Positions 16,791-26,886 of a stretch of DNA of 64,000 nucleotides are shown here, piece by piece. The stretch's first letter is position 1. Each line of letters opens with the position of its first letter. A model generated the notes under the pieces. The model was not told the DNA's origin. It searched no databases and saw nothing but the letters and a program-made list of their open reading frames with translations. The DNA comes from Segatella oulorum JCM 14966 (GTDB lineage Bacteria; Bacteroidota; Bacteroidia; Bacteroidales; Bacteroidaceae), in NCBI RefSeq assembly GCF_000613785.1, contig NZ_BAJQ01000001.1, positions 1-64,000 of the forward strand. The letters are read 5' to 3'. The position numbers were made by a program, and so were the translations under genes.

Positions 16791-18722
16791 TTATTTCTTT
16801 TTGGGCCGGCGTCGAGCCCATCCTTCTTCGCTAAAGTCGGGTTCTTCGCCTTTCAGTTTGAAGTCTTTTCCATTGATGAGACTACGCCAATCGGTTTCAT
16901 CGGCTTGGGGTTTAGCTTTTGTTCGGCCACCTTTCTGGTCGTTGGCCTTTCCCTTTCGGCCTCCATCTCGTGCCACTTTCCCCACTCGTTCGCTGCGCGA
17001 TGTGCTGCGATTGCTACGTCCGTGTCCATCTTCTTCGGCATCGTTGCATCTCACTTCCCGTCCTTTGTAAGTCGTTCCGTTGAGGGCTTTCATCACCTTT
17101 CGGGCATCATCTTCGGGCACTTCGATATAAGCAAATTTCTGAAGCAGGTCAATATGCCCCACATCTTGGCGCCCATGCACGTGCTTGTTGATGTATTGCA
17201 TGATCTCACCCGGGTAGAAACCATCGCTCTTTCCAAGATTGATAAACAGCCGTTTATAGCCCGCTTCAGCCTCATGTTTGCACCGTCCGTTGCTGCCTTT
17301 CCCACGCATCTTTTGGCCATCGCGTTCACTTCGGGTATTTTTCCCCATCACAGGCTTCTCGATTTCGGGCGCATGCTCATAGTAATCCAAAAAACGTCCG
17401 AAAGTAACCGTTACCATTTTCTTAATCAAATCCTCTTTGTCAACATATTCGAATTGGCGCATAATGTCGGCCATATAGGGGGCTATCTGGTCTTCATCAA
17501 CATCGGTTTTCATGATGTCGTCCATCACTTTGAAAAGTTGTTTCTTGCAGATTTCCTCGGGCTTCGGCAGTTCTCCGTCGATAAACTCCTTTCCAATTTG
17601 TTTCTCTATCTGCTTCACTTTCCACTTTTCCTTGATGTGGATGATGCTGATGGACGTTCCTTTCTTTCCCGCACGCCCCGTTCTTCCACTGCGATGCGTA
17701 TAGCTTTCTATATCATCGGGCAGGCCATAGTTGATGACATGCGTTAAATCGTTCACATCTAAGCCGCGTGCTGCCACATCAGTTGCCACGAGAAACTGCA
17801 CATGATGCTGCCGAAATTTCTGCATAGTGAGGTCACGTTGTTGCTGACTTAGGTCGCCATGCAAGGCTTCTGCATTATAACCATCTTTGATAAGTTTATC
17901 GGCTATCTCCTGTGTCTCTATCTTTGTGCGGCAAAAAATGATGGCGAAAATGCGGGGATAGAAATCAACAATGCGCTTGAGTGCCAAGTATTTGTCCTTC
18001 GAATGCACCAAATAATAGATGTGATTGACGTGTTCGGCACCTTCATTGCGGCTCCCTACCACAATTTCCTTATAGTCATGCAAATAGCTTTTCGCCACTT
18101 TCTCTACGTCGCGGCTCATCGTTGCAGAGAAAAGCAACGTGTTGCGGTTGTCGGGGAGCTGCTCAAAAATGGCGTTGATACTATCCGAAAAGCCCATGTT
18201 AAGCATCTCATCGGCCTCATCGAGCACCACATTGTTCACTTCATCAAGCACCATTACGCCACGATTAATCAAGTCAACCAAGCGCCCTGGCGTAGCAACA
18301 ATGATCTGTGCACCATGCTTAATGGCCTTCATCTGTGGGCGAATGTCGGCGCCTCCATACACGGCTACCACATGAAGTGCATTGATGTACTTGCTGAAAT
18401 CTTTTAAATCGTCGGCAATCTGCACGCAAAGCTCACGCGTGGGACTCAGGATGATGGCCTGGATAGCCTTGTTTTCAGCGTCAATCTTTTGCAACACGGG
18501 CAAGCCAAAGGCTGCTGTTTTGCCGGTTCCCGTTTGCGCTAAAGCAATGACATCGTTCTTGTTGCCCAACAAATAGGGGATGACTTCTTCCTGAACAGGC
18601 ATCGGATGTTCGAAACCTAATTCCTCAATGGCGCGTCGAATGTTCTCGTTCACGCCCAATTCTTCAAATGTTTTCAAATTGTTGTATGTTATGTTGAAGG
18701 TTCTTGCGCCCCTCCTAACCAT
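16791..18722 (-). CDS. DEAD-box RNA helicase (DeaD/CsdA type)
   Basis: ATP-dependent RNA unwinding in ribosome assembly or cold adaptation. Motifs in order: Q motif region HPMPVQ, Walker A AQTGTGKT, PTRELC, TPGRL, VLDEADEML, FSATM, ATDVAARGLD and HRSGRTGRAGK. After the core (to about residue 390) comes a linker and a DbpA-type RNA-binding domain near residues 490-570 (RLFINLGKSDGFYPGEIM). A basic Lys/Arg/Gly tail ends RRRPKKK. The first 15 residues (MVRRGARTFNITYNN) look like leader; a TTG start before KTFEELGV is possible. Probably monocistronic. Confidence 0.93.
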   Translation of the reverse strand: MVRRGARTFNITYNNLKTFEELGVNENIRRAIEELGFEHPMPVQEEVIPYLLGNKNDVIALAQTGTGKTAAFGLPVLQKIDAENKAIQAIILSPTRELCVQIADDLKDFSKYINALHVVAVYGGADIRPQMKAIKHGAQIIVATPGRLVDLINRGVMVLDEVNNVVLDEADEMLNMGFSDSINAIFEQLPDNRNTLLFSATMSRDVEKVAKSYLHDYKEIVVGSRNEGAEHVNHIYYLVHSKDKYLALKRIVDFYPRIFAIIFCRTKIETQEIADKLIKDGYNAEALHGDLSQQQRDLTMQKFRQHHVQFLVATDVAARGLDVNDLTHVINYGLPDDIESYTHRSGRTGRAGKKGTSISIIHIKEKWKVKQIEKQIGKEFIDGELPKPEEICKKQLFKVMDDIMKTDVDEDQIAPYMADIMRQFEYVDKEDLIKKMVTVTFGRFLDYYEHAPEIEKPVMGKNTRSERDGQKMRGKGSNGRCKHEAEAGYKRLFINLGKSDGFYPGEIMQYINKHVHGRQDVGHIDLLQKFAYIEVPEDDARKVMKALNGTTYKGREVRCNDAEEDGHGRSNRSTSRSERVGKVARDGGRKGKANDQKGGRTKAKPQADETDWRSLINGKDFKLKGEEPDFSEEGWARRRPKKK

Positions 18723-18928
18723 AACATAGGGCGATAATCCTTCGGTGTGATGGAAGTTTATTTATCTTTATACTCACTCAAACTTCCTTAAAGCTGGCGG
18801 CAAAGGTACGGCTTTTTCATCGATATGGCCTATGTTTTCACCCTAAAAATGTCTTTTGTTTACCACAAAATTGTGATAAATCAATCATCAAACCCCTGTA
18901 CATCCAGTAGTACAAGCGTTTGATTGGC

Positions 18929-20285
18929 TTAAGGTATAGATAGAATATGGTCTAATTTGCGACTGAAAAGCGGGTCGGAAGGTCGCAACATGTTGGCGTC
19001 ATAAATCGTTCCATCGGGTTGAATGAGCACAAACCGGGGAACATCTTCCACCGACAAACCATCTGAAATGACATCATTTTGCTGCTTATCGGCATAAAAT
19101 TGAGGCCAAGCGGGGTTCTCAAGAGCAATCTGTTGCTCCCATGCACGCCGATTTTCATCTAAACTGATGCTGATACATTTCAACCGAGGTTGGTTTTGAT
19201 AGCGTGCCACTTGCTGTGCCATATAGGGGCGTTCGCGCATGCTTTGCTCGCTCCATGTGGTCCATAATTCTAACAATATATAGCTGCCAAAGAAGTTTTT
19301 GAGGTGGTGCAACGTGCCTTTTAGGTCGCTAAACGTGAGGTCGGGACAAGCAATGCCGTTCATCATGAGCTTCTTTGTGTTCACTTTTTCTTGATAACGC
19401 TTTAACAGTTGCGGCGCAACAAGCGGTTGGGCAGCCGTCCAAAACGAGTCTAACTGTGTTTCGGTGCTTTCGTTTACCATTCGGTTGAGGATGGAATCTG
19501 TGAGCACCTGTCGCAGCTTTTCATTCTTAAGGTGGCTGTTTACGGTCTGCAAATAGGCCACGGCATAGTTGCTTACGGGCGTATCTTTACCTGCTTCGGC
19601 CTGCATTTTCCCCCGCACATAGTAGTCAATGAGCGGCCTGTTTTGCAGGGTTGTGTCGTTTAAGTCAACCTGTGCAATCAATGTTTGATAAAGACTGTTG
19701 CGCGATGGTTCTTATGTTGTTGATAGGCTTCGGCAATAATGCTGGTCAATGCCGCATTGAGGTAGCGTTGTTGGTTGCTGATCAAGCGTTGCTGCCGCGA
19801 GGTTCATTCGGCAAAAAGTCGGTTTGCTTCTCAATCATCTTCTTTAATGCCATGTATTGATGCTCTAAGTGATGACGAGCCTCTTTGTCGTTGATGAGCC
19901 CATAACGTGGATTGGTAGCCGTTTCGAAAGCATTTTGAGCGGTGAGCAGTTCTGCTAACGCCACATTATCACCTTTATAAACAGCACGCACGCGTTGCGC
20001 TTTGTCGCGGGTGAGTTTCACTTGCTGCATCTTTCCCGGCTCAATCACCATACAAAGTGTCTGTCCCGACGACAGTTGTAGGGTGAGAGGCGTGCGTTGT
20101 TTCAACTGTGGCACATTGTAAAAAGCCAAACCTTCGCGTGTAAGTAACAACTTGGTTGTGCGACCTGTTGCATCCATCAATCGGTGTTGATGCAGCAAAA
20201 GGGTGTCGGGGCAGTCGATAACAAGCTGCTGCGCCGCTGCAGATAGGGAAAGCAGCAACAAAGCTGCCATGATAAATTGTCTCAT
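18929..20285 (-). pseudogene. Exported TlpA-like protein lacking CxxC, two frameshifts
   Basis: From ATG 20285 a signal peptide (FIMAALLLLSLSAAAQ) leads into an N-terminal beta domain, then a helical part, then a thioredoxin-like fold with TFSDLKGTLHHLKNFFGSY and a final DVPRFVLIQPDGTIYDA. The normal WxxWCxxC is WTTWSEQS, so no redox cysteines. The frame breaks at 19795-19800 and 19700-19705. At each a C restored to CGCGG or CGCGC joins the frames (RQQRLISNQQRYL, then NSLYQTLIAQVDL). Both breaks may be sequence errors, but loss of the active site is real, so decay or a structural role are open. Confidence 0.7.
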
Positions 20286-20393
20286 TGTGAAAATAATCGT
20301 TGTGCAAAATTACGCAATCCCTATGACATAAGCAAACACAGTCTGCACGAGGACTGGGCCGATGGAAACAGAACGTGCGACAGAAGCCCCGCT

Positions 20394-20481
20394 AATCTGC
20401 ACTATTTTGTGTTGTAATCTGCACCTTATTACGCCCTAATCTACACCATATTGTGCGACAATCTCTAATATTTTGTTTCAT
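20394..20481. repeat. Four tandem units of a degenerate 22-base repeat
   Basis: Units starting at 20394, 20416, 20438 and 20460 begin AATCTGCAC, AATCTGCAC, AATCTACAC and AATCTCTAA and contain TATTTTGT-like centres; the spacing is exactly 22 bases. There are no variable spacers, so it is not a CRISPR. The same period occurs at 55319 and weakly at 31999. It lies in the 659-base gene-poor gap 20286-20944. Confidence 0.6.
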
Positions 20482-20642
20482 CATACCAACCGAGTAGTAA
20501 AACCATCAGGGAAAAATAGTGCGGCAATCCTCATCCTATTGTCGCATGATACCGCCCGAGTGGCAGGATGATAGGAGAGAGATGAGATAGCAACCTCCAT
20601 CACCTTGTTTTGTGATGTTGGCCGAGTAGCAAGAGAGTCAAG

Positions 20643-20775
20643 GAGAGATGGGGTGGCAACTCGGTGCGCGTTGCGTTTCCGATAGCCTCACGTTGGTGAA
20701 TGCAATGTGCCAACATGGAATGAGAGATGCGGGGGAAATAAACCGAGTACAGGTTTTGCTTCTTTGCATTTGCTA
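20643..20775. repeat. Dispersed intergenic repeat, copy A
   Basis: This stretch aligns with 55438-55570 without large gaps; the shared blocks include ATGGGGTGGCAACTC and GTTGGTGAATGCAATGTGCC. Both copies have an open plus frame reading MGWQL...LVNAMC..GM, but in copy A the frame runs into the cupin terminator, so coding status is doubtful. Confidence 0.6.
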
Positions 20776-20807
20776 TGGATTTGAAACAAGCATTTCCCAA
20801 TACGCTA

Positions 20808-20866
20808 CAAAAAAATGCGGCCACCCACGAAACAACTTCAAGGAAATTGTGACGGAGTGGCCGCAT
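20808..20866 (-). terminator. Terminator of the cupin gene
   Basis: ATGCGGCCAC (20815-20824) pairs perfectly with GTGGCCGCAT (20857-20866); read on the minus strand it is followed by seven T. It lies 79 bases downstream of the cupin stop. Confidence 0.6.
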
Positions 20867-20944
20867 ATTGCTCCTTTGTTTTAATCTACATTATCCATTT
20901 GCTACGGCGCGATACCTTTGTAGTGCGATGCTTGTAGGCTGCAA

Positions 20945-21400
20945 CTACCATGCCAACTTATCATTCAAAATAGTACCGTCTTCGTTGATGTCGTCGCTCT
21001 TTGTGAAGCTGTTGGCCTTATATTGCACACAAAGCATGAGCATTTCGTCCTTGCCTGTGTTCTTTAAAGCGCGCTTCCCGGCAGGAGAAACCCGCACAAT
21101 ACTCCCTTCGCTCACGGGGAAAATGTTGCCGTCTACTTGATATTGTCCTTCGCCTTTAAGAATGAAATAAAGTTCCTCGTGGGTTTTATGGGTGTGTAAA
21201 AAGCCACTGTCTTGGCCTGGAACGAGACTTTGAAATGAGAGTTCACAGCCCGTTGTGCCTAAATCCTGCCCCACAAACACCTTCCCCGGGATGGCTACTT
21301 CGGGCGAAAGCTGCAGTACATAGTCTTTGATCTCACTAAGTTTACCTACGTTTACGGCACTGAAATTCTTGCCATTTTGAATTGTTGCTACTTTTTTCAT
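20945..21400 (-). CDS. Cupin domain protein
   Basis: 151 residues from ATG 21400 (MKKVATIQNGKNF); an upstream extension to 21493 is read-through of the leader. The cupin metal motif is GFLHTHKTHEELYFILKGEG: two His, then Glu, spaced as G(X)nHxH(X)3E(X)6G. So a small beta-barrel metal-binding protein, enzymatic role unknown. It is divergent from an HxlR regulator, which is the likely controller. Confidence 0.85.
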   Translation of the reverse strand: MKKVATIQNGKNFSAVNVGKLSEIKDYVLQLSPEVAIPGKVFVGQDLGTTGCELSFQSLVPGQDSGFLHTHKTHEELYFILKGEGQYQVDGNIFPVSEGSIVRVSPAGKRALKNTGKDEMLMLCVQYKANSFTKSDDINEDGTILNDKLAW

Positions 21401-21633
21401 TATGCTTTTTTGTTTAAATGGTTGTTTAATGCTCATTTTATTTCGGTTGCAAAGGTAGCTGCTATTTGCAAGCAATGCAAGTAGGCACGCCAAAGTGAGG
21501 TGGTTACATGGAGGTAAGTAATGGATGAAAAGAGGCGTTTGTGCGCTGAGGTTTTACATTGTTTAACTTTAAAGATTTCACAAGACGATCTACAATAGTT
21601 ACTTTTGTAGTGTAATATACAAAATATATCGTT

Positions 21634-22002
21634 ATGACACGTAGTGAAATCCGTGATTCTCTATATCCTAAATGCCCTGTTCGCAACGTGTTGAATAGGG
21701 TGGGTGACAAATGGTCCATGTTGGTTTTGTTCACGTTAGAGAGCACACCCACCATTCGTTTCAAGGAACTTCAGCGCAATATCCCCGACATTTCGCAAAA
21801 AATGTTGACCACAACGCTAAAGACTTTAGAAGCGGATGGACTCATCATTCGTAAGGCCTACCCCGAGATTCCACCCCGGGTTGAGTATGAATTAACGTCA
21901 CGTGGCAAGAGTCTCTTACCGCTTATCGACAACCTTCTGTCGTGGGCTTCAACTAACATGGATGGTATTATGCAATCCCGCGAGACGTTCTTTTTAAAAT
22001 AA
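21634..22002 (+). CDS. HxlR-family transcriptional regulator
   Basis: 122 residues. The HxlR winged-helix signature is present: CPVRNVLNRVGDKWSMLVL at residues 14-32, RFKELQRNIPDISQKML, LTTTLKTLEADGLI and a wing with PPRVEYELTSRG. The Cys in CPVRN is where redox- or aldehyde-sensing members carry their reactive Cys. A TACTTTTG -7 box lies at 21600-21607. Probably controls itself and the divergent cupin gene. Confidence 0.9.
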   Translation: MTRSEIRDSLYPKCPVRNVLNRVGDKWSMLVLFTLESTPTIRFKELQRNIPDISQKMLTTTLKTLEADGLIIRKAYPEIPPRVEYELTSRGKSLLPLIDNLLSWASTNMDGIMQSRETFFLK

Positions 22003-22150
22003 AAGCAATATACAAACGCGCACTGTGGCGACATTCTCTTTGAAAAAGAAGTGCATTTTGAGGGATAGGTTTCATTTTCCTATCCCTTTTAGTTGCTATT
22101 TTCACAGAAAAAGAGTAATATTGCAACGACAAACTAAAACAATAAACGAT

Positions 22151-23588
22151 ATGATGAAACGCTATTTGATATGCCTTTTATTAGGCATGGTGTCGACTTC
22201 GATGTGGGCAAAGGTGAAACTACCCCATCTTATCAGCGACAATATGCTGTTGCAACAACAGCAAAAAGTCAGGCTATGGGGATGGGATAAGCCGGGAAAG
22301 CAAGTTGTCGTTGTGCCTTCGTGGAACAAAAAGCGCTACACGACCCGCACCAATGCGCAAGGAGAATGGGAAGTGGAGGTGGAAACGCCGCGCGGAAGCT
22401 ATCAAACCTACACGTTGTCGTTTGATGATGGTGAGATGGTGAAGGTTAAAAATGTGGCCATTGGCGAAGTGTGGGTGTGTGCAGGACAAAGCAATATGGA
22501 GATGCCAATGCGCGGATTTGACCGCTGTCCCACAGAAAACTTTATGCAAGAGATGATGGCTGCCGACACGATGAGTGCCATCCGCTTTGTGAAAATCCCC
22601 AGCGTCATGAGCACAAAACCGCTGAAAGATGCTGTATGCCAGTGGAAAATGGCCAACCGTGACGGCCTCCCTGACGTTTCAGCGGTGGGCTATTTCTTTG
22701 CAAAGCCTTTGCAAAAAGCGCTCCATGTCCCTGTTGGGCTCATCCTATCCAATAAAGGTGGCTCGCGTGTTGAGAGCTGGTTAAACCGCGAATACCTTGC
22801 TGCGCACACGCAAGAGCCTTTGGATTCGGCTACTTTTGCAAGCAAATTCAGGGTTGAATTCTACTATCCCATGCTTTGGGGATATGGCACTTTCGCCCCA
22901 TCCTTAATTACACGGTCAAGGGAGTGTTGTATTATCAGGGGTGTTCCAACGTGGGCGATCCCGACAATCAATATGCAACACGGCTCGCAGCCTTAGCAAA
23001 ACAGTGGCGAGAAGGCTTCCGCAACCTAATTTGCCTTTCTATTATGTGCAAATCACTCCTTTTTGGTACAACAATGTGCAGGGAACGGTTGGTGCAAAGT
23101 TGCGTGAACAACAGTTCAACGCGCAGCAGCTCATTCCCCATAGCGGCTTGGTTTGCACGGATGATTTGGTGTATTCTTACGAAAAGAAACAGATTCATCC
23201 TGCCCAAAAACAAGCCATCGGTGAGCGATTGGCTTTACAAGCCCTGCACAAAACCTACGGAAGGGAGAACCTTTGGTGTGAGAGTCCATCCTTCCGCGAT
23301 ATGGAAATCAAAGGCGACTCGTGCTTCATTCGGCTCAATAATGTCTATACGGGGCTTAGCAGCATGACCGATTTTCAAGGATTTGAAGTGGCCGGCGCAG
23401 ACAAAGTGTTTCATCCGGCCGTGGCCATGAGTGCAAGAAAGAAAGGAAAGGAGACGATTTTGGTTATCTCTGAGGAAGTGAAAGCGCCCGTTGCCGTGCG
23501 CTATGCTTTCAAAAACTGGGGCTATGGCAATGTGAAAAACAGTGCATTCTTGCCATTATTCCCATTTAGAACCGACAACTGGGAATAG
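22151..23588 (+). CDS. Sialate O-acetylesterase (SASA family), two frameshifts
   Basis: Exported esterase that removes O-acetyl groups from sialic acids or plant glycans. From ATG 22151 a signal peptide (RYLICLLLGMVSTSMWA) precedes an N-terminal beta domain (LPHLISDNMLLQQQQKVRLWGW), then the nucleophile block GEVWVCAGQSNMEMP (GQSNM) near residue 120. The catalytic His block is IHPAQKQAIGERLALQ. The frame shifts near 22890-22905 and again at 23025, where one C restored gives FRNPNLPFYYVQI. Together the pieces give about 479 residues, normal for the family. It stands about 10 kb from the glycan locus but fits its host-glycan theme. Confidence 0.85.
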
Positions 23589-23610
23589 GTTTTTCATCTT
23601 GATTGATCAA

Positions 23611-23650
23611 GAAAGGAGCGAAGAGGCATGCTGCCTTTTCGCTCCTTTTA
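23611..23650 (+). terminator. Terminator after the esterase gene
   Basis: AAAGGAGCGAAGAGGCA pairs with TGCCTTTTCGCTCCTTT with one mismatch and a very short loop, followed by TTTTATGTT. Also placed to serve the convergent DUF417 gene. Confidence 0.75.
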
Positions 23651-23681
23651 TGTTGCTTTGTTGACTAAACTCGTAGTGGCA

Positions 23682-24272
23682 TTATGCCTTTTGCTGCTGC
23701 TTCAAGACGCGTCTTGCGCAATCAACCAACACAATCCAGGCTCCTGCGAGAATGGCTGTGTCTTTAATTACTAAGCGTCCTGCACCGGATAGCAGCGGAA
23801 AACCGTGTTCGCCACTCCCTAAATCGGGCACCCAACACTCGGGGGTTGTGATTAAGAAGGAGAGCGTTCCTATGGTCATGAGGATGACAAAGGTTGCTCC
23901 TACAAAGCCAACACGTGGGAACCAAATGCCCAAGAGCGTCAAAATGCCAAACGACATGATGAGTAAACCCAACCCATGGGAGAAAGTATAGGTGTTGTTT
24001 TCGGTGTGCCAAGCCTTCTTCTTGGCATCAAATTCTCCCTCTTTCAACTTATAATCCTTATATTCGGGTGCCTTTTTCTCGTAGAAAAAGTTCATAAACG
24101 GACTATTTGCCACAAAAGGAACGATGCCTTCTGCTTCATAGTTCCAAAACTTTAAACCGCCAATCCATATAAAAATAATAAAGATGGCAATACGAATGGC
24201 ATGTACACCCCATTGATTGGTGGACACGATAAATTGCAAACCAGCTTGCAAACGTGATGAGATTGTCTCCAT
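23682..24272 (-). CDS. DUF417 inner-membrane protein (YkgB/RclC-like)
   Basis: 196 residues with four predicted membrane segments (about residues 25-45, 95-115, 120-140, 165-185). Motifs WIGGLKFWNYEAEGIVPFVANSP and GTLSFLITTPE match the DUF417 family, whose E. coli member RclC belongs to the reactive-chlorine response. The protein has an insert of about 40 residues after the first helix (EKKAPEYKDYKL) compared with RclC. Single gene. Confidence 0.88.
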   Translation of the reverse strand: METISSRLQAGLQFIVSTNQWGVHAIRIAIFIIFIWIGGLKFWNYEAEGIVPFVANSPFMNFFYEKKAPEYKDYKLKEGEFDAKKKAWHTENNTYTFSHGLGLLIMSFGILTLLGIWFPRVGFVGATFVILMTIGTLSFLITTPECWVPDLGSGEHGFPLLSGAGRLVIKDTAILAGAWIVLVDCARRVLKQQQKA

Positions 24273-24516
24273 AAACTTTTCTTTTTAAATCTTATGATAA
24301 TGATATTTTATGCGCAAATATCGCCTGATGACGGGCGAAATGCGCGGTTGCAAAAGTAATATCTCGTTATCAAAAATGAAAATAAAATATGTAAAAAACA
24401 CTTTTATTCACATCTTTTCTAAACTTCTTTTCCCGTCATAGACAATGGATTAAGGGCTATATCTTAAAAAAGTAGAAAATATTTCTTTATAATAAGGTGA
24501 GAGAAAAAGTTTTCAT

Positions 24517-24524
24517 TACTTTTG
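24517..24524 (+). promoter_or_regulatory. -7 box for topA
   Basis: TACTTTTG fits TAnnTTTG and lies 32 bases upstream of the topA ATG at 24556. A convincing -33 TTTG was not identified. Confidence 0.45.
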
Positions 24525-24555
24525 CGCCCTTAGATAACAACAAGAGGAAAGCAAC

Positions 24556-26886
24556 ATGCAAGAGAACTTAGTCATTGTAGAAAGTCCCGCAAAAGCAAAA
24601 ACAATAGAGAAATTTCTGGGTAAGGATTACAAGGTAATGTCATCCTATGGCCACATAAGAGACCTCAAAAAGAAAGAGATAAGCATTGACACTACCACCT
24701 TAGAACCGACTTATGAGATACCCGAAGAAAAGAAAAAGTTGGTCAATGAATTAAAGGCTAACGCCAAAAAAGCAAAGAAGATTTGGTTGGCTTCCGATGA
24801 AGATCGCGAGGGAGAGGCCATCTCTTGGCATCTTTGTGAGGTTCTTGGCTTAGACGAGACCAAAACTAACCGCATCGTTTTCCACGAAATTACACAGTCA
24901 GCAATCCTGGATGCTATCCAACATCCGCGTCATTTGGACATGAATTTGGTCAATGCACAGCAAGCACGTCGTGTACTTGACCGCTTAGTGGGCTTTAAAC
25001 TCTCGCCCGTTTTGTGGCGAAAAGTGAAACCAGCGCTTAGTGCAGGACGTGTGCAAAGCGTAGCAGTTAGGCTCATTGTTGAACGTGAACGCGAGATACA
25101 GGCTTTTGTTTCGGAACCCTATTACCGTGTAACGGCCACATTTAGTGTCGACAATGCGCAGCGCAATAAAAATGCGTTTAAAGCCGAACTCGACCGCCGT
25201 TTTGCCACACATGAAGAGGCTTTGGCTTTCTTAAACCAATGTAAAGAGGCTCAATTCACGGTGGCTGAGGTTACCAAAAAACCTTTAAAGCGCACGCCTG
25301 CCCCACCTTTCACCACTTCAACCCTGCAACAAGAGGCGGCAAGGAAATTGGGATTTACGGTGAGTCAGACGATGATGGTGGCGCAACACTTGTATGAAAA
25401 TGGCCGAATCACCTACATGCGTACCGACTCTGTCAACCTTTCTCAGCTGGCTTTAGGTACGAGTAAGGAGGAAATCACAAAGCTGTGGGGTGAGAAATAC
25501 AGCAAAACCCGCAACTATCATACCCATGCTAAGGGGGCACAAGAGGCGCATGAAGCCATTCGTCCCACCTATATGAGTGTGCAAGAGATAGAAGGAACGG
25601 CACAAGAGAAGCGGCTTTACGACCTGATTTGGAAACGAACGATTGCTTCACAAATGGCAGATGCGCAGATTGACAAGACCACTGTAAACATTCATATCAG
25701 TGCCGTTGACGCACAATTTGTTGCAACAGGCGAGGTAGTTACTTTTGATGGCTTCTTGAAAGTGTATTGGGAATCGACCGATGATGAGGAAAATCGCAAC
25801 GAAGAAAGCGCGCATCAGTTGCCCGTTTTGCCTGTAGGAGCTCCACTTTTGCGGCAAGAAATCACGTCAACAGAGCGCTTTAGCATGGGTCCTACCCGCT
25901 ATACGGAGGCCAGTTTGGTGCATAAGTTAGAAGAGTTGGGCATCGGACGCCCATCAACTTATGCGCCAACCATCTCTACTATCCAACAAAGACAATACGT
26001 ACAAAAAGGAGATAAGAAAGGAGAAGAGCGTAAATATGCTGTCGATATCCTACAAAATAAGGAAGTTTCACACACCGAACGTACTGAAATGACGGGTAAT
26101 GAGAAAGGTAAACTCTTACCCACAGACATCGGTATCGTGGTAAACGACTTCTTAATGGAGAACTTCCCCGACATCATGGACTATAACTTCACGGCACGGG
26201 TGGAGCAGCAATTCGACCAAATTGCAGAAGGAAAAGAAGGCTGGAGTATGATGATGAAGGACTTTGACAAGCATTTTGAACCTACCGTTGACAAGGTAAT
26301 GAATGCTCGTTCAGAGCATAAAGCGGGTGAACGCCTCTTAGGAAACGACCCCAAAACGGGTAAACCGGTCTTCGTAAAGATAGGAAGATTCGGTCCGGTT
26401 GTGCAGGTTGGTACCGCAGATGACAACGAAAAGCCACAGTTTGCACAACTCCCTGCCCAAAAAAGCATGGAGACTTTATCGTTAGAAGAGGCCTTAGAGC
26501 TCTTTAAACTGCCACGCACCATTGGCACTTTTGAGGATAGTGATGTGGTGATTGGTGCCGGAAAGTTTGGTCCTTACATTATGCACAACAAGAAATTTGT
26601 GTCATTACCCAAGTCAGAAGACCCCTTAACGATAGGGCTTGAGCGGGCGATTGAACTGATTTCCGCTAAGCGTGAACAGGAAAAACAGCGTCATCTGAAA
26701 AGCTTTGAGGAAGATACAAAGCTCGAAGTGCTCAATGGTCGTTACGGACCTTATATCGCTTATGATGGCAAGAACTATCGGTTGCCCAAGAACTTGCATG
26801 AGAAAGCGGGCGAATTATCCTACGAACAATGTATGGAAATTGTGAAACAAGCTCCCGAACCTAAAAGCAGACGTCGCAAAGCATGA
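24556..26886 (+). CDS. topA: DNA topoisomerase I
   Basis: Relaxes negative supercoils by a 5'-phosphotyrosine nick. 776 residues. The Toprim domain starts LVIVESPAKAKTIEKFLG and has the acidic DEDREGEA at 81-88. The active-site block is RITYMRTDS with Tyr287. The C-terminus carries no zinc fingers but three Toprim_C repeats (IGRFGPVVQVG, GKFGPYIMHNKK and GRYGPYIAYDGKNY), as is usual in Bacteroidota. It overlaps aroK by ATGA, so the two are co-translated. Confidence 0.97.
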   Translation: MQENLVIVESPAKAKTIEKFLGKDYKVMSSYGHIRDLKKKEISIDTTTLEPTYEIPEEKKKLVNELKANAKKAKKIWLASDEDREGEAISWHLCEVLGLDETKTNRIVFHEITQSAILDAIQHPRHLDMNLVNAQQARRVLDRLVGFKLSPVLWRKVKPALSAGRVQSVAVRLIVEREREIQAFVSEPYYRVTATFSVDNAQRNKNAFKAELDRRFATHEEALAFLNQCKEAQFTVAEVTKKPLKRTPAPPFTTSTLQQEAARKLGFTVSQTMMVAQHLYENGRITYMRTDSVNLSQLALGTSKEEITKLWGEKYSKTRNYHTHAKGAQEAHEAIRPTYMSVQEIEGTAQEKRLYDLIWKRTIASQMADAQIDKTTVNIHISAVDAQFVATGEVVTFDGFLKVYWESTDDEENRNEESAHQLPVLPVGAPLLRQEITSTERFSMGPTRYTEASLVHKLEELGIGRPSTYAPTISTIQQRQYVQKGDKKGEERKYAVDILQNKEVSHTERTEMTGNEKGKLLPTDIGIVVNDFLMENFPDIMDYNFTARVEQQFDQIAEGKEGWSMMMKDFDKHFEPTVDKVMNARSEHKAGERLLGNDPKTGKPVFVKIGRFGPVVQVGTADDNEKPQFAQLPAQKSMETLSLEEALELFKLPRTIGTFEDSDVVIGAGKFGPYIMHNKKFVSLPKSEDPLTIGLERAIELISAKREQEKQRHLKSFEEDTKLEVLNGRYGPYIAYDGKNYRLPKNLHEKAGELSYEQCMEIVKQAPEPKSRRRKA

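Noticed and set aside
16788-17747. Long plus-strand ORF opposite the helicase gene
   Set aside because: It is the antisense shadow of a well-recognised DEAD-box helicase.
20394-20481. Possible CRISPR array from regular 22-base spacing
   Set aside because: The units are contiguous and degenerate with no unique spacers, and no cas genes are nearby.
22025-22150. Upstream extension of the esterase gene
   Set aside because: The signal peptide begins at the ATG at 22151 and the extension has no protein-like features.
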